A stretch of 64,000 nt of DNA from Roseiarcus sp963782255 (lineage in GTDB: Bacteria > Pseudomonadota > Alphaproteobacteria > Rhizobiales > Beijerinckiaceae), in the NCBI GenBank assembly GCA_963782255.1, contig CAWAIS010000001.1, positions 1,488,001-1,552,000 of the forward strand, written 5' to 3'. Both the position numbers and the translations under genes were made by a program. Below, piece after piece: positions 27,620 to 36,533 of the stretch. How positions within the stretch are numbered: the stretch's first letter is position 1; each line of letters opens with the position of its first letter. The notes beneath the pieces were generated by a model. It saw only the letters and a list, made by a program, of their open reading frames with translations. It had not been told where the DNA came from and did not search any database.

Positions 27620-28333
27620 ATGCGGAAAAACATCTTCGTGCTCACGGGCGCCGGCGTCTCCGCCGAGAGCGGACTGGGCACCTTTCGCGACAGACATGGG
27701 CAGGGGATCTGGGCCCGGTTCGACCCGATGAAGCTCGCGACGCCTCAGGCCTTCGCGCGCGATCCGGAGACGGTGCTCGCCTTCTACGATTTGCGCCGCC
27801 GCAACCTCTTGAGCGCCAAGCCCAACGCCGCGCATTTCGCGCTGGCGCGCCTTGAAGCCAGGCTCGCGGCGAACGGCGGCGGGCTTACGCTGGTGACGCA
27901 GAACATCGACGATCTGCACGAGCGGGCGGGCTCCGAGCGCGTCATCCACATGCATGGCGAGCTCTTGAAGGCGCGCTGTGAGAACTGCCAAACCGTTCGG
28001 CTCTGGCCGGGCGATCTCACCCCCGCCGACGCCTGTCCGGATTGCGGCCGGATCGGCGCTTTGCGTCCGCATGTCGTATGGTTCGGCGAAATGCCGCGCC
28101 ACCTGGACGATATCGATCGCGCCCTGCGGCGCGCCGATCTCTTCGTCGCCGTCGGCACGTCCGGCGCCGTCTATCCGGCGGCGGGCTATGTCGCGGAGGC
28201 GCGCGCTATGGGCGTGCCGACTTGCGAGATCAACCTCGAGGCCGCCGACAACGCCGACCTCTTCGACGAGCGGCGCTACGGGCCGGCGAGCGAGACTGTG
28301 CCGGCGTGGGTCGCGGAGGTCATCGCCGGGTAA
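27620..28333 (+). CDS. cobB: NAD-dependent protein deacylase (sirtuin, CobB type)
   Basis: 237 residues. The NAD motif GAGVSAESGLGTFRD is near residue 10, TQNIDDLHERAG at about 93, the catalytic H112 lies in IHMHGEL, and a four-cysteine zinc site is built from CENC (120-123) and CPDC. Y56 and R59 in FYDLRRR are the Y-x-x-R residues of SIRT5/CobB-type sirtuins that bind succinyl or malonyl lysine, so desuccinylase activity is likely besides deacetylation. Confidence 0.92.
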   Translation: MRKNIFVLTGAGVSAESGLGTFRDRHGQGIWARFDPMKLATPQAFARDPETVLAFYDLRRRNLLSAKPNAAHFALARLEARLAANGGGLTLVTQNIDDLHERAGSERVIHMHGELLKARCENCQTVRLWPGDLTPADACPDCGRIGALRPHVVWFGEMPRHLDDIDRALRRADLFVAVGTSGAVYPAAGYVAEARAMGVPTCEINLEAADNADLFDERRYGPASETVPAWVAEVIAG

Positions 28334-28414
28334 CGGCGAAAGCGGACGCGCGTCACCCCGCCAAACTCGCGCCGTCCTCATGTGATAGGGCTTTGCACAT
28401 AGGAACGGCGAATA

Positions 28415-29295
28415 GTGGCGACGGATACCTCCATCCGGTTCAGCTTCATTCCGGCGAACGGCGTCACGCTGCACTGCGCTGAGGCCGGGCCGGCGTCCGG
28501 TCCGCTCCTCGTTCTCTTGCACGGTTTTCCTGAATTCTGGTTCGCCTGGCGCGAGTATTTCTCTCCCTTCGCCGCGAGCGGCTTTCACGTCGTCGCGCCG
28601 GACCAGCGCGGCTACATCTGACGAGCAAGCCGACGGGCGCCGAGGCCTATCGCCTCGAGGTCCTGGCTCAGGACGTTTTCGCGCTGGCCAGCGCCTTGGG
28701 CCGGGACCGCTTTCATATCGTCGGGCATGATTGGGGCGCCTCGGTCGCATGGACGATGGCGGGCCTTAATCCCGAAAGGCTGATCGCCGCCGCCATGCTG
28801 CAGGCGCCGCACCCGGCCGTCTGGGTTCGCGCGATGCGGGACGACCCGCAGCAGCGGCACAGGAGCCGCTACGTGCAAATTCTCCGCTTGCCGTGGCTCT
28901 CGGAGATGGCGCTGAAAGTCGGGAACTACGCGGCGCTGGCGAAAGCGTTCAAGACCTCGACAAGGCCCGAGGCGTTCTCGCGCGAGACGCTGGAGACCTA
29001 TCGCTACGCATGGCGCCAGCCGGGCGCCCTGACCGCGATGCTGAACTGGTATCGCGCGCTCTTCGTCGACGAACCGCCGATGCCCGCGCCGCGCAGTCTG
29101 ACCGTGCGAACCCTGGTGCTCTGGGGCGACCGGGACGAGTTCGGCGCGCCCCAGCTCGCCGAGGAAACCGCAGCGCTCTGCGCGCAAGCCGAGGCGCGGC
29201 ATTTCCCTGAAGCAACGCACTGGCTCCATCACGACGCGCCGGAAGCGGTGCAGGACGCGCTGCTCGCCTTTCTGCGGCCTGCCAGGGCAAGCTGA
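28415..29295 (+). pseudogene. Epoxide hydrolase-like alpha/beta hydrolase with a one-base frameshift
   Basis: The first frame (28415-28621) covers the start through HGFPEFWFAW and APDQRGYI, then hits a stop. The rest of the fold (nucleophile motif GHDWGASVAW with the Asp, cap domain, GDRDEF, and THWLHHD with the catalytic His) continues in the next frame to 29295. Restoring one A near 28616 turns GGCTACATCTGACG into codons for GYNLTSKP, the usual family sequence. So either the gene carries a single-base deletion or the sequence has one error. All catalytic residues are otherwise intact, which favours a recent event. Confidence 0.85.
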
Positions 29296-29344
29296 CGCGC
29301 TAAGGATTGGCTCGTCGAGCACGGGCAGCTTCGCGAAGCGCCAA

Positions 29345-30103
29345 TCAGGCCACGTCCTCCCGCGCGCCGACCATGTACTGAACCAGCTCCTCCGTGTTCG
29401 TGCGTGCGGTGAGCTTCTCCGCGACCTTGCGGCCGCGATGCATGACGATGATGCGATCGGTGACGGCGAGCGCGTCCGGCATCACGTGGGTGATGAGGAT
29501 GACCGGCACGCCGCGCTCGCGCAGCGTGCGAATTAGCTCGAGCACCTTGTGCTGCTCCGGCACGCCGAGATTGTTGGTCGGCTCGTCCATGATCATGAGC
29601 TTGGCCTCCCAATAGACGGCGCGGGCGATCGCGACCGCCTGGCGCTGCCCGCCGCTCAAGTTCTCGATCGGCTCGGTTAGCGTGGGAAAGCGGATCTGCA
29701 GCGAGTTGAGCGTCTGGCGCGACTGGTTCAGCATGTGCCTGTCGTCCAGGGTCTGTACGAGCCGGCCGAAGCGGCGCTTCTTGACCTCGCGGCCAAGAAA
29801 AATGTTGGCGCCGACGTCGAGATTGTTGGCGAGCGCGAGGTCCTGATAGATCGTCTCAATGCCCACCCGGCGCGCGTCCATGGGCGTTGCGAACACGGCC
29901 GGCCTGCCGTCGAAGGTGATCGCGCCCTCTTCCGCGTGGTAGACGCCGGAGACGCATTTGATGAGGGTCGATTTGCCCGCCCCGTTGTCGCCGAGAAGCC
30001 CGACGACCTCGCCGCGGGAAACGTCGAGGCTGACGTTGTCGACAGCGATGAGGCCGCCGAAGATTTTCGTCAAGCCGCGAATCGAGAGCAGGGGCTCGCT
30101 CAT
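29345..30103 (-). CDS. Sugar-type ABC transporter ATP-binding protein
   Basis: 252 residues: Walker A GDNGAGKST, Q-loop YQDLAL, signature LSGGQRQAVAIARA, Walker B LMIMDEPTNNLGV, and switch His in LITHVMPDA. It has a single ATPase domain, unlike double-domain RbsA, as in FrcA-type systems. Its ATG overlaps the permease stop (ATGA at 30100-30103). It powers uptake with the permease and binding protein encoded immediately upstream. Confidence 0.92.
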   Translation of the reverse strand: MSEPLLSIRGLTKIFGGLIAVDNVSLDVSRGEVVGLLGDNGAGKSTLIKCVSGVYHAEEGAITFDGRPAVFATPMDARRVGIETIYQDLALANNLDVGANIFLGREVKKRRFGRLVQTLDDRHMLNQSRQTLNSLQIRFPTLTEPIENLSGGQRQAVAIARAVYWEAKLMIMDEPTNNLGVPEQHKVLELIRTLRERGVPVILITHVMPDALAVTDRIIVMHRGRKVAEKLTARTNTEELVQYMVGAREDVA

Positions 30104-31257
30104 CGCCGCACCCCTCCCTTCGGGCGGCCCACGATGAGGTCGCGCGACTGGTCGATCAGGACCGCGACGATGACGACCGCGCCGACCACGATGAACTGCC
30201 AGAAGGCGTCGACGTTGAGCATGACGAGCCCGGTCGTCAGCACCGCGATGATGAGGGCGCCGATCACCGTTCCAACGACCGTGCCCGCGCCGCCGAACAT
30301 GCTGACGCCGCCGATGATGACGGCCGCGATCGACGACAAGAGGAGCGGATCGCCGATCACCGCCGAGCCTGCGGTGAAGCGCAGCGTCGAGAGCACGCCC
30401 GCGACCCCCGAGGTCGCGGCCGACAGCATGTAAAGCAGGATGATCTGGCGATCGACGGGGATGCCGCTGCGCACGGCCGCGTCCATGTTGCCGCCGATGG
30501 CGTAGGTGTGCCGGCCGAACTGGGTCCGGTGCAGAAGAAACATCGCCCAGGCGACGACGAAGGCGGTGATGACGACGGGGTAGGGCAGGATGATCTCCAT
30601 CCGCCGCAGGAGTTCGCCGCTGACCTCCGGCCGATGGAGGAAATAGAGCCCGCCGCCCTCGCCGCCGAGGTAATAGAGGAGCGCGTCGTTGCCGTAGGCG
30701 CGGATGCCGGCGGGCAAGCCGATCACGGTCGAATTCTCCGACATGAGATAGGCGACGCCGCGCACGATGAACGAAGTGCCGAGCGTAACGATGAAGGCCG
30801 GCACCTTCAGCTTGGAGATGATCGCGCCGTTGACGAAGCCGACGACCGCCGCGCCGCCGACTCCGGCGGCGAAGCCGGCAAGGACGGAGGGGAACAGCGG
30901 CACGCCCGCATTGAAGACGTCCCGGATCGCCAGCGCCGAGAGCACGGAAGCGAGGCTCATCACCCACCCGACCGAAAGGTCGATGCCGGCGGCGATGATG
31001 ACGAAGGTCTGGCCGAGCCCCAGGAGCAGAACGGGGATGATGGCGACCAGGATGTTCTGCGAATTGCGGATCGTCAGGAAATTGACCGAGCCGCCCGTCG
31101 TGAGCGGCACGGCGATGACGAAGAAGAGGGCCATCAGGCCGAGAAAGACCCATGCCCAGATGCGGCTCAGGAATATGGCGACGCGCTGCGCCGGCGTGAG
31201 CAGGCCGGCCGCCGCGGCGTCGACGCTCAGCGCTGCCCTCGAGGCGCGTTCGGTCAC
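30100..31257 (-). CDS. RbsC/FrcC-type ABC transporter permease
   Basis: 385 residues with about ten membrane helices. Characteristic blocks are GLGQTFVIIAAGIDLSVGWVMSLASVLSALA, PAFIVTLGTSFIVRG, TYAIGGNMDAAVRSGI and GDPLLLSSIAAVIIGGVSMFGGAGTVVGTVIGALI. These belong to the BPD_transp_2 family that imports pentoses, hexoses and related polyols. The substrate cannot be assigned. It lies between the binding-protein and ATPase genes. Confidence 0.92.
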   Translation of the reverse strand: MTERASRAALSVDAAAAGLLTPAQRVAIFLSRIWAWVFLGLMALFFVIAVPLTTGGSVNFLTIRNSQNILVAIIPVLLLGLGQTFVIIAAGIDLSVGWVMSLASVLSALAIRDVFNAGVPLFPSVLAGFAAGVGGAAVVGFVNGAIISKLKVPAFIVTLGTSFIVRGVAYLMSENSTVIGLPAGIRAYGNDALLYYLGGEGGGLYFLHRPEVSGELLRRMEIILPYPVVITAFVVAWAMFLLHRTQFGRHTYAIGGNMDAAVRSGIPVDRQIILLYMLSAATSGVAGVLSTLRFTAGSAVIGDPLLLSSIAAVIIGGVSMFGGAGTVVGTVIGALIIAVLTTGLVMLNVDAFWQFIVVGAVVIVAVLIDQSRDLIVGRPKGGVRR

Positions 31258-31273
31258 GGGGCGGTCCTTCTCC

Positions 31274-31299
31274 CCCTCTCCCCGCTGGCGGGGAGAGGG
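31274..31299. repeat. REP-like palindrome 1 (12-bp perfect stem)
   Basis: CCCTCTCCCCGC (31274-31285), TG, then GCGGGGAGAGGG (31288-31299). It lies between the binding-protein and permease genes. It shares the CTCCCCGC/GCGGGGAG core with the hairpin 17 bp away. Such elements are widespread between genes in Rhizobiales and can stabilise the 3' end of the upstream cistron. Confidence 0.85.
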
Positions 31300-31316
31300 A
31301 AGGGGTGAGGGGCTGA

Positions 31317-31342
31317 CCTTCTCCCCGCAAGCGGGGAGAAGG
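31317..31342. repeat. REP-like palindrome 2 (12-bp perfect stem)
   Basis: CCTTCTCCCCGC (31317-31328), AA, then GCGGGGAGAAGG (31331-31342), ending 3 bp from the binding-protein stop codon. Together with palindrome 1 it forms a tandem pair. This could give higher expression of the binding protein than of the permease. Confidence 0.85.
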
Positions 31343-31345
31343 AAC

Positions 31346-32329
31346 TCACTTCCCCGGGACCTGGTAGATGAAGCGGGCGACCGCCGGATCCTTGACGTTC
31401 TCCTTGTCGATGATCGCGAAGCCCGTCTCGACGCGCCGCGGCAGGCTGGTGACGCCGGCTGCGTCGGCGGCTGCGAACATGACCGCCATATAGCCCATGT
31501 CGAACGGCTTCTGCGCGAGCACCAGCGTCACGACGCCCTTGTTCAGGAGCTCGATCGCCTGCTTGGTCGCGTCATAGGCGACGACTTGCACGTGGCCGCC
31601 GAGACCGGCGTTGACGACCGCCGTGCCCGCGCCGCCCGCGCTGAACACGTTGGTGCCGAAGACGCCCGCGAGATTGGGTTCGCGCGCCAGAATCGCCGCG
31701 GTCTGCTGCGCCGCCTTGTTTTCGTCGTCGAGGTTAAAGTCGGGCCCCAGCACTTTGACGTCGGGAAAATCCTTCGCCATTTCTTCTTTGAAGCCTTTCG
31801 CGCGGCCTTCGACCGAGCTGACGTTCGGGTTGGTCGAGTTGATGTAGACGGTGCCCTTGCCGCCGATCGCCTTGGCGAGCCCGCGCGCCGCGATCCGCCC
31901 GCCCTCGACGTTGTCGGAGCCGATGTAGCTGATCGGGAACTTGACCGGGCCGTTCACGTAGTCGCCGTCGCCGAGATACGTGTCGACGGTGATGACCTTG
32001 ATGCCGTGGTCGACCGCGGCCTGCAGCGGGCCGACCATCTGATCCTTATCGACCGGGGCGGTGATGATGTAGTTAAGGTCGCCGCGAGCGACCATGGAAT
32101 CCAACAGCGGCGTCTGGGCCGCGACGCCCCAGGTCGGCGGGATCTGGGTCACGACTTCGGCGCCGAGATCCTTGGCCGCCTTTTCCACCCCGACCTGCAT
32201 GACCTGGTAGAACGGATCGACCACGCCGGGAAGAAAGCCGATCTTCAGCTTTTCCGCGGCTTGAGCGCCCTCAGCCGCGACGGCCAGAGCAAGCCCCGCA
32301 GCCAGCGCGACCAACGATTGCTTTCGCAT
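31346..32329 (-). CDS. Periplasmic sugar-binding protein of the ABC importer
   Basis: 327 residues from ATG 32329, preceded by a strong AGGAAGGA ribosome-binding site. A Sec signal peptide (RKQSLVALAAGLALAVAAEGAQA) leads into a Peripla_BP_4 fold: KIGFLPGVVDPFYQVMQVGVEKAAKDLGAEV, ITAPVDKDQMVGPLQAAVDHGIKVITVDTY, YIGSDNVEGGRIAARGLAKAI. It is the first gene of a binding protein-permease-ATPase operon read on the minus strand. The ligand is unknown. In-frame codons upstream of 32329 are not part of the signal peptide. Confidence 0.92.
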   Translation of the reverse strand: MRKQSLVALAAGLALAVAAEGAQAAEKLKIGFLPGVVDPFYQVMQVGVEKAAKDLGAEVVTQIPPTWGVAAQTPLLDSMVARGDLNYIITAPVDKDQMVGPLQAAVDHGIKVITVDTYLGDGDYVNGPVKFPISYIGSDNVEGGRIAARGLAKAIGGKGTVYINSTNPNVSSVEGRAKGFKEEMAKDFPDVKVLGPDFNLDDENKAAQQTAAILAREPNLAGVFGTNVFSAGGAGTAVVNAGLGGHVQVVAYDATKQAIELLNKGVVTLVLAQKPFDMGYMAVMFAAADAAGVTSLPRRVETGFAIIDKENVKDPAVARFIYQVPGK

Positions 32330-32467
32330 GTTTCCTTCCTCCCGGACGTTTGACATTTATTTCAGAAAGACGCGCCCGCGAACGTTTGCGGGCGTAGGGG
32401 CAATCGAGGCGTTAAATCGCACGCCTTGTCAAGGAGACCTCTGCGGGGCGCGCGCGCCTATGGAGCG

Positions 32468-32947
32468 TCAGCCTTCGAGTCCGCCGACGTGCTTTTGTGC
32501 GTAGAGCGGCAGACCGAGATGGTCGATCAGCGTGAGCTGCGCCTCGAGGAAATCGATGTGCTTTTCCTCGTCGGTCGTGAGCTCCTCGAACAGGTTCTTG
32601 GAGACGCGGTCGCTCACGGTGACACAATATTGCGCTGCTTCGAGGTAGAGCGCGCGGGCGTCCATTTCCGCGGCGAGATCGCACTCGATGATCTCCTTCA
32701 CGCCGCGTCCGATCCGCAACTGGTCGAGCGACTGCATGTTCGGCTGCCCGTCGAGGAACAGGATGCGCGCCACGAGCTTGTCTGCGTGGCGCATCTCCTC
32801 GATCAATTCCTCTCGCCACGTCTTCGCGAATTCCTTGTAGCCCCAGTTGTCGAGGATGCGGTAGTGCAGCCAGTACTGGTTGACCGCCGCGAGTTCGTGA
32901 CGGAGCGCCTTGTTCAAGTATTCAACGACGCGTTGATCGCCGCGCAT
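32468..32947 (-). CDS. bfr: Bacterioferritin
   Basis: 159 residues. All di-iron ferroxidase ligands are at canonical positions: E18, E51, H54, E94, E127, H130. The heme-binding Met52 is present, so this is a true heme-containing bacterioferritin. The 24-mer stores iron and oxidises Fe2+ with H2O2 or O2. It is monocistronic. A bacterioferritin-associated ferredoxin gene was not seen beside it. Confidence 0.97.
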   Translation of the reverse strand: MRGDQRVVEYLNKALRHELAAVNQYWLHYRILDNWGYKEFAKTWREELIEEMRHADKLVARILFLDGQPNMQSLDQLRIGRGVKEIIECDLAAEMDARALYLEAAQYCVTVSDRVSKNLFEELTTDEEKHIDFLEAQLTLIDHLGLPLYAQKHVGGLEG

Positions 32948-33047
32948 GGGGCACGCTCCACGAAAGTCTCGAAGGCCGCGTAAACTTAAACTTTAACACG
33001 CCGCGAGCGCGCGCGCCATCCGAGGAAGCAAAAACAAGGACTTGTGC

Positions 33048-33935
33048 ATGGCCCCGGTTCAACTAACGTCCGGCCTCATGCCGCGCGATCCTCTTTTTCC
33101 CCCTCCCGCCGACGCCGACGCGCGTCGGGCGCAAGAGCCCGTTCTCGTCTACGCGCAGGGCCGGCTGCCGGCCTTCGACGCCGCCTTCTACGCGAACGCC
33201 CGCGCGGAGATGACGAAAGTCGGCGAGACGATCATACCCCCGCGCGAGGCGCGCGCTTTCGACGTCCCGGCCGGGCGATTCTTTCGCGTCGTCTGCGTCG
33301 AGGGCCCGCAGGTGGGGGACCTCAACCTGTGGAACGCCGCCAATCTTTCCGAGCGCTTCTACAGCGGCAAGACGCGCGCACTGCATGCGACGCACGTGAG
33401 CGTCGGCGACCGTCTCTGGAGCACGCTGCCTTGCCTGCGCCCGATGGCGACGATCACGCATGACACGCTCGGCTGGTACGGCTTCGACCCCGACGGCGCC
33501 GGCGTGCACGACGTCATCGGCACGCGCTGCGACCCTTACACGAACAGGATGCTCACGGGCGCCGACTACCATCACTGTTGCCACTCGAATCTTACCCGCG
33601 CGCTCATGGAGCGGACGAACCTGGCCCATGACGAGGCCGAGGGTCACGTGCACGACGTCCTCAACGTCTTCATGTGCACAGGCTTCACGCGCGACGCGCA
33701 TCGCTATTTCATGAAGGCGAGCCCGGTCCGGGCCGGGGATTTCATCGAGTTCTTCGCCGAGATCGATCTCATCGGCGCCTTGTCGGCCTGCCCCGGCGGG
33801 GATTGCGGCGCGAGCCATTCGAGCGACGAAGCGCGCTGCCATCCGCTCAAGGTCGAAGTCTTTTCTCCGCGTCCCGGCGCGCTTGGCGACTGGCGCCCGC
33901 CGCCGGTCAGCGATTACAGCGAGCGTCCCGCCTGA
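33048..33935 (+). CDS. DUF1989 (urea-carboxylase-associated family) protein
   Basis: 295 residues from ATG 33048 with AAGGA upstream; an in-frame TTG at 33042 is the alternative. Family blocks are PAGRFFRVVCVEGPQVGDLNLWNAANLSERFYSGKT, DPYTNRMLTG, HHCCHSNL and NVFMCTGF. The latter include Cys/His groups expected to bind metal. DUF1989 proteins accompany urea or guanidine carboxylases, and some are subunits of carboxyguanidine deiminase. Neither enzyme is encoded nearby, so the substrate is unknown. It has an N-terminal extension of about 55 residues before the core. Confidence 0.78.
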   Translation: MAPVQLTSGLMPRDPLFPPPADADARRAQEPVLVYAQGRLPAFDAAFYANARAEMTKVGETIIPPREARAFDVPAGRFFRVVCVEGPQVGDLNLWNAANLSERFYSGKTRALHATHVSVGDRLWSTLPCLRPMATITHDTLGWYGFDPDGAGVHDVIGTRCDPYTNRMLTGADYHHCCHSNLTRALMERTNLAHDEAEGHVHDVLNVFMCTGFTRDAHRYFMKASPVRAGDFIEFFAEIDLIGALSACPGGDCGASHSSDEARCHPLKVEVFSPRPGALGDWRPPPVSDYSERPA

Positions 33936-33938
33936 CCT

Positions 33939-34205
33939 TCATCCGAAGCGCAGGCGCGAGCGCTCGCGCGCTCTTATCGCCTCCGTTTCCCGATCGCGCG
34001 GCGGCGCAACGGTATGCAGCGATGCGATCAACCTGCGCGCGGCTTCGGCGACCTCGTCGACCGCGCGCTCGAACGCCTCCGCGTTGGCCTGCGACGGCCG
34101 CGTGAATCCGCTGACCTTGCGCACGAACTGAAGCGCCGCTGCGCGTACCTCCTCTTCGGTCGCGGGCGGCTCGAAATTGAACAAGGGTCGGATGTTCCGG
34201 CACAT
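33939..34205 (-). CDS. DUF2277 small conserved protein
   Basis: 88 residues beginning MCRNIRPLFNFEPPATEEEVRAAALQFVRKVSGFTRPS, which is the hallmark of DUF2277. The rest is helical (AFERAVDEVAEAARRLIASL) with a basic C-terminus. It is conserved in many bacteria with unknown function. Its stop lies 3 bp from that of the convergent DUF1989 gene. Confidence 0.9.
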   Translation of the reverse strand: MCRNIRPLFNFEPPATEEEVRAAALQFVRKVSGFTRPSQANAEAFERAVDEVAEAARRLIASLHTVAPPRDRETEAIRARERSRLRFG

Positions 34206-34263
34206 GGATGATCCTTTCAGTCTGTTTCAAAGCAACGCTTCATCCTGAGGCGGGCCCCATCGT

Positions 34264-34986
34264 TCACGGGGTCAGTTCGAACACCGCCGTCACGGCGACC
34301 GTCAGCTTGTCCTGCCCAGCTTCGACCGGGGTCGGCGCGGCGGTGGCCGTTGCGTAGGCGCGCCCGAATGGCACGGGCGCTGCGCCGCCTTCTTCGGCGA
34401 GGGTCATGAGACGGCCGATCTTGGCGCCGCCGGCGTTGGCGTAGATCTCCGCCCTGCGCCTGGCGTCCGCGAGCGCAAGCGGCCGCGCCTTATCGAGGAG
34501 CGCGCTCGGGTCGTTCTCGCCGTAGGCGATGCCGTAAATCGCATTCGCGCCCGCCGCGACCGCCTTGTCGATGAGCGCGCCGAGCCGCGATATGTCGCGC
34601 ACGGTCGCCGTCACCATGTTGCTGACAGTGTAGCCTTGAATCGTGCGCGCGGCCGGCGCGCCCGGGGCAGGGTTGGTCATTTCAGGCGAAATCGAGAAGC
34701 TCGAGGTTTGGATGTCCGGGCCGGCGACGCCTTCCCCCTTTATCACCGCAATGAGCGCGTTCACCGCCTTCGCGTTCGCGGCAATCGCCTCGCGCGCCTC
34801 CTTCGCCGTCATCGTGACGCCGAGCGTCACCCGGGCGAAGTCGGGCGTCACGCTGACGCTGGCCTGCCCGGCGACCTCGATGTAGCGGTCGCTCGCGATT
34901 TCGAGGAGCCGGGTCTGGGCGAGCGCGTTCGGCGCGGCGGAGAGCACCGGAAGCGTCGCGATGAGGCACAGGATACGGCGGTTCAT
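34264..34986 (-). CDS. SIMPL-domain (DUF541) periplasmic protein
   Basis: 240 residues. A Sec signal peptide (NRRILCLIATLPVLSAAPNALAQ) is followed by the SIMPL fold: EVAGQASVSVTPDFARVTLGVTMTAKEAREAIAANAKAVNALIAVIK, IQTSSFSISPEM, then the second half ending in VAVTAVFELTP. Members (YggE-like) form channel-shaped oligomers in the periplasm and have been linked to oxidative stress. No partner gene is evident. Confidence 0.88.
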   Translation of the reverse strand: MNRRILCLIATLPVLSAAPNALAQTRLLEIASDRYIEVAGQASVSVTPDFARVTLGVTMTAKEAREAIAANAKAVNALIAVIKGEGVAGPDIQTSSFSISPEMTNPAPGAPAARTIQGYTVSNMVTATVRDISRLGALIDKAVAAGANAIYGIAYGENDPSALLDKARPLALADARRRAEIYANAGGAKIGRLMTLAEEGGAAPVPFGRAYATATAAPTPVEAGQDKLTVAVTAVFELTP

Positions 34987-35120
34987 GCGTCCCCTCCCGA
35001 AGCGTTCCGCTGAGGCTCACGAGCCGGCGCGCGTCGGCGGTCTCATTTGTTTCAACTTATCCACTGCAACATGCAGATGTCGATCATGCTCCATGACGAC
35101 ATCGAACTCCGGGTAGTGGG

Positions 35121-35531
35121 TCAGTTTGAATTTTTTGCCACACTGCTTTGCTGGAAGTGTTCGACGGCGCGATCAATTTGAACCCAATCATGTTTCGACT
35201 GCTCAAAAACCGATCTGACGGGGGCCGGGTATTTTGGGTCTGCCAGCGCGCCGACTGCGACGCCGATCAGCGACGGTAGGTTGTCGGCCTTCCAATAGAT
35301 CGTTGACCCGCAGTTTGGACAAAAGTAAGTGTGGACCTTCCCGCCGCTTGCTGCATCGCGGGTGAATTCTTTCTGAGTTCCAGAGATGGCAACGGCGTCG
35401 ACCGGATAAAAGGCGCCGACGCCAAATGGCGCGCCGGTTCTCCGTTGGCAGTCAAGACGATGACAGGCGACAACCAATTTTGATGGTTCTGGAAGCGTGA
35501 GAGCGCCGCAACTGCATCGGGCATCAGCCAT
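35121..35531 (-). CDS. GFA-family (CENP-V/GFA) zinc protein
   Basis: 136 residues with the GFA zinc ligands: CSCGAL near the N-terminus, CHRLDCQRRTG, and FCPNCGSTIYW. The family contains glutathione-dependent formaldehyde-activating enzyme and CENP-V homologues, but most members have unknown function. The gene is less GC-rich than its surroundings and sits in a short block beside the mobile island, so recent acquisition is possible. Confidence 0.88.
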   Translation of the reverse strand: MADARCSCGALTLPEPSKLVVACHRLDCQRRTGAPFGVGAFYPVDAVAISGTQKEFTRDAASGGKVHTYFCPNCGSTIYWKADNLPSLIGVAVGALADPKYPAPVRSVFEQSKHDWVQIDRAVEHFQQSSVAKNSN

Positions 35532-35795
35532 TGGAGAACCCTCCGTTTTCTGAAGCGAAACCGCGTTGAGATGTCAAACTGAGACACTACCCGCCATTTT
35601 CGAATGATGACGCCGAGGGAACATTGGTCTACGGTAGCCGCCCAGCCGGAATGCATGCTTGGTGGAATGCCGACGGAAGTCCGATACAGCGCGAAAATCA
35701 AGACATCCGGCACGCCTTAAAGAGACTGTCAAATCGCGCACGACCCGACCCGACGCGATTGCGTGACCAATGAGATAATAAATTGGGAGGAAGAA

Positions 35796-36533
35796 ATGGA
35801 ACCGCGAGGCAAAGCCGTTGCGGGACGACGCCAATTTCTCTGTGGTTGTTGCGCTACGCTGGCGAGCGTGGGGTTAGGAGCCAGATTTGCCGCCGCTGCA
35901 ACTGATCCAGTCGTGGTGCCCGTGGAGAACGCGCCTTTCCATCTCGAAGCATTCGAAAATGAATATGTCAGATTTCTCAACGTTCTCATCCCACCCGGCA
36001 AGGTGGGCGCCTACCATCGGCACTCCATCGATTTTGCATATCTTATCTTAGAGTCGACGGACCGCCTCGAGATCACGGTCTTGGGCAAGCCCATGGCGCT
36101 GGTACCATTGAAGACGGGGCAAGTGGTGTTTGGTGGGTACAGCAAGGCTCCGCTCGTTCATCAGGTCGCGAATGCGGGGCAAGGCTCGCTCCACGTCATT
36201 GGGATAGAAATTCTCGATTCGCAACCTGGGCGCTTTTCTCCTTCTACGAGGGCGGATGTCCCGGCCTACACACCGGTCCTGGATAACGAGCGGGTCCGCG
36301 GTTGGCGGCTAGTGCTTCAACCCGGCGAGTCCGCTGCCGCGATCACGCAAACTGCGCCTGGGATACGAATGGTGGTGCAGGGTGGAGATACTGTGGAAAG
36401 CGCGCGGGACCTGCCCGACCATGAACTGAACCTCGTTCGCGGCGATTTCGTATGGCAGGCGGCTGGAACGACGAGGGCCGTTCGAAACGTCGGGACCTCG
36501 CCAGTCGAATGGGTCGAGTTCGAGTTGAAATGA
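35796..36533 (+). CDS. Tat-exported cupin-like protein
   Basis: 245 residues from ATG 35796, set by the GGGAGG ribosome-binding site at 35785-35790. The N-terminus has a twin-arginine signal (AGRRQFLCGCCATLASVGLG) followed by a hydrophobic stretch and an Ala-rich cleavage region. The mature part has cupin-like elements (IPPGKVGAYHRHSIDFAYLILES; later LQPGESAAAITQTAPGIRMVVQGG), suggesting a bicupin with metal-binding histidines only in the first half. Function unknown. Composition resembles the preceding GFA gene. Confidence 0.75.
   Translation: MEPRGKAVAGRRQFLCGCCATLASVGLGARFAAAATDPVVVPVENAPFHLEAFENEYVRFLNVLIPPGKVGAYHRHSIDFAYLILESTDRLEITVLGKPMALVPLKTGQVVFGGYSKAPLVHQVANAGQGSLHVIGIEILDSQPGRFSPSTRADVPAYTPVLDNERVRGWRLVLQPGESAAAITQTAPGIRMVVQGGDTVESARDLPDHELNLVRGDFVWQAAGTTRAVRNVGTSPVEWVEFELK

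Noticed and set aside
28415..28621. Independent 68-residue protein
   Set aside because: It is the N-terminal part of the frameshifted hydrolase; the next frame continues the same fold without a gap.
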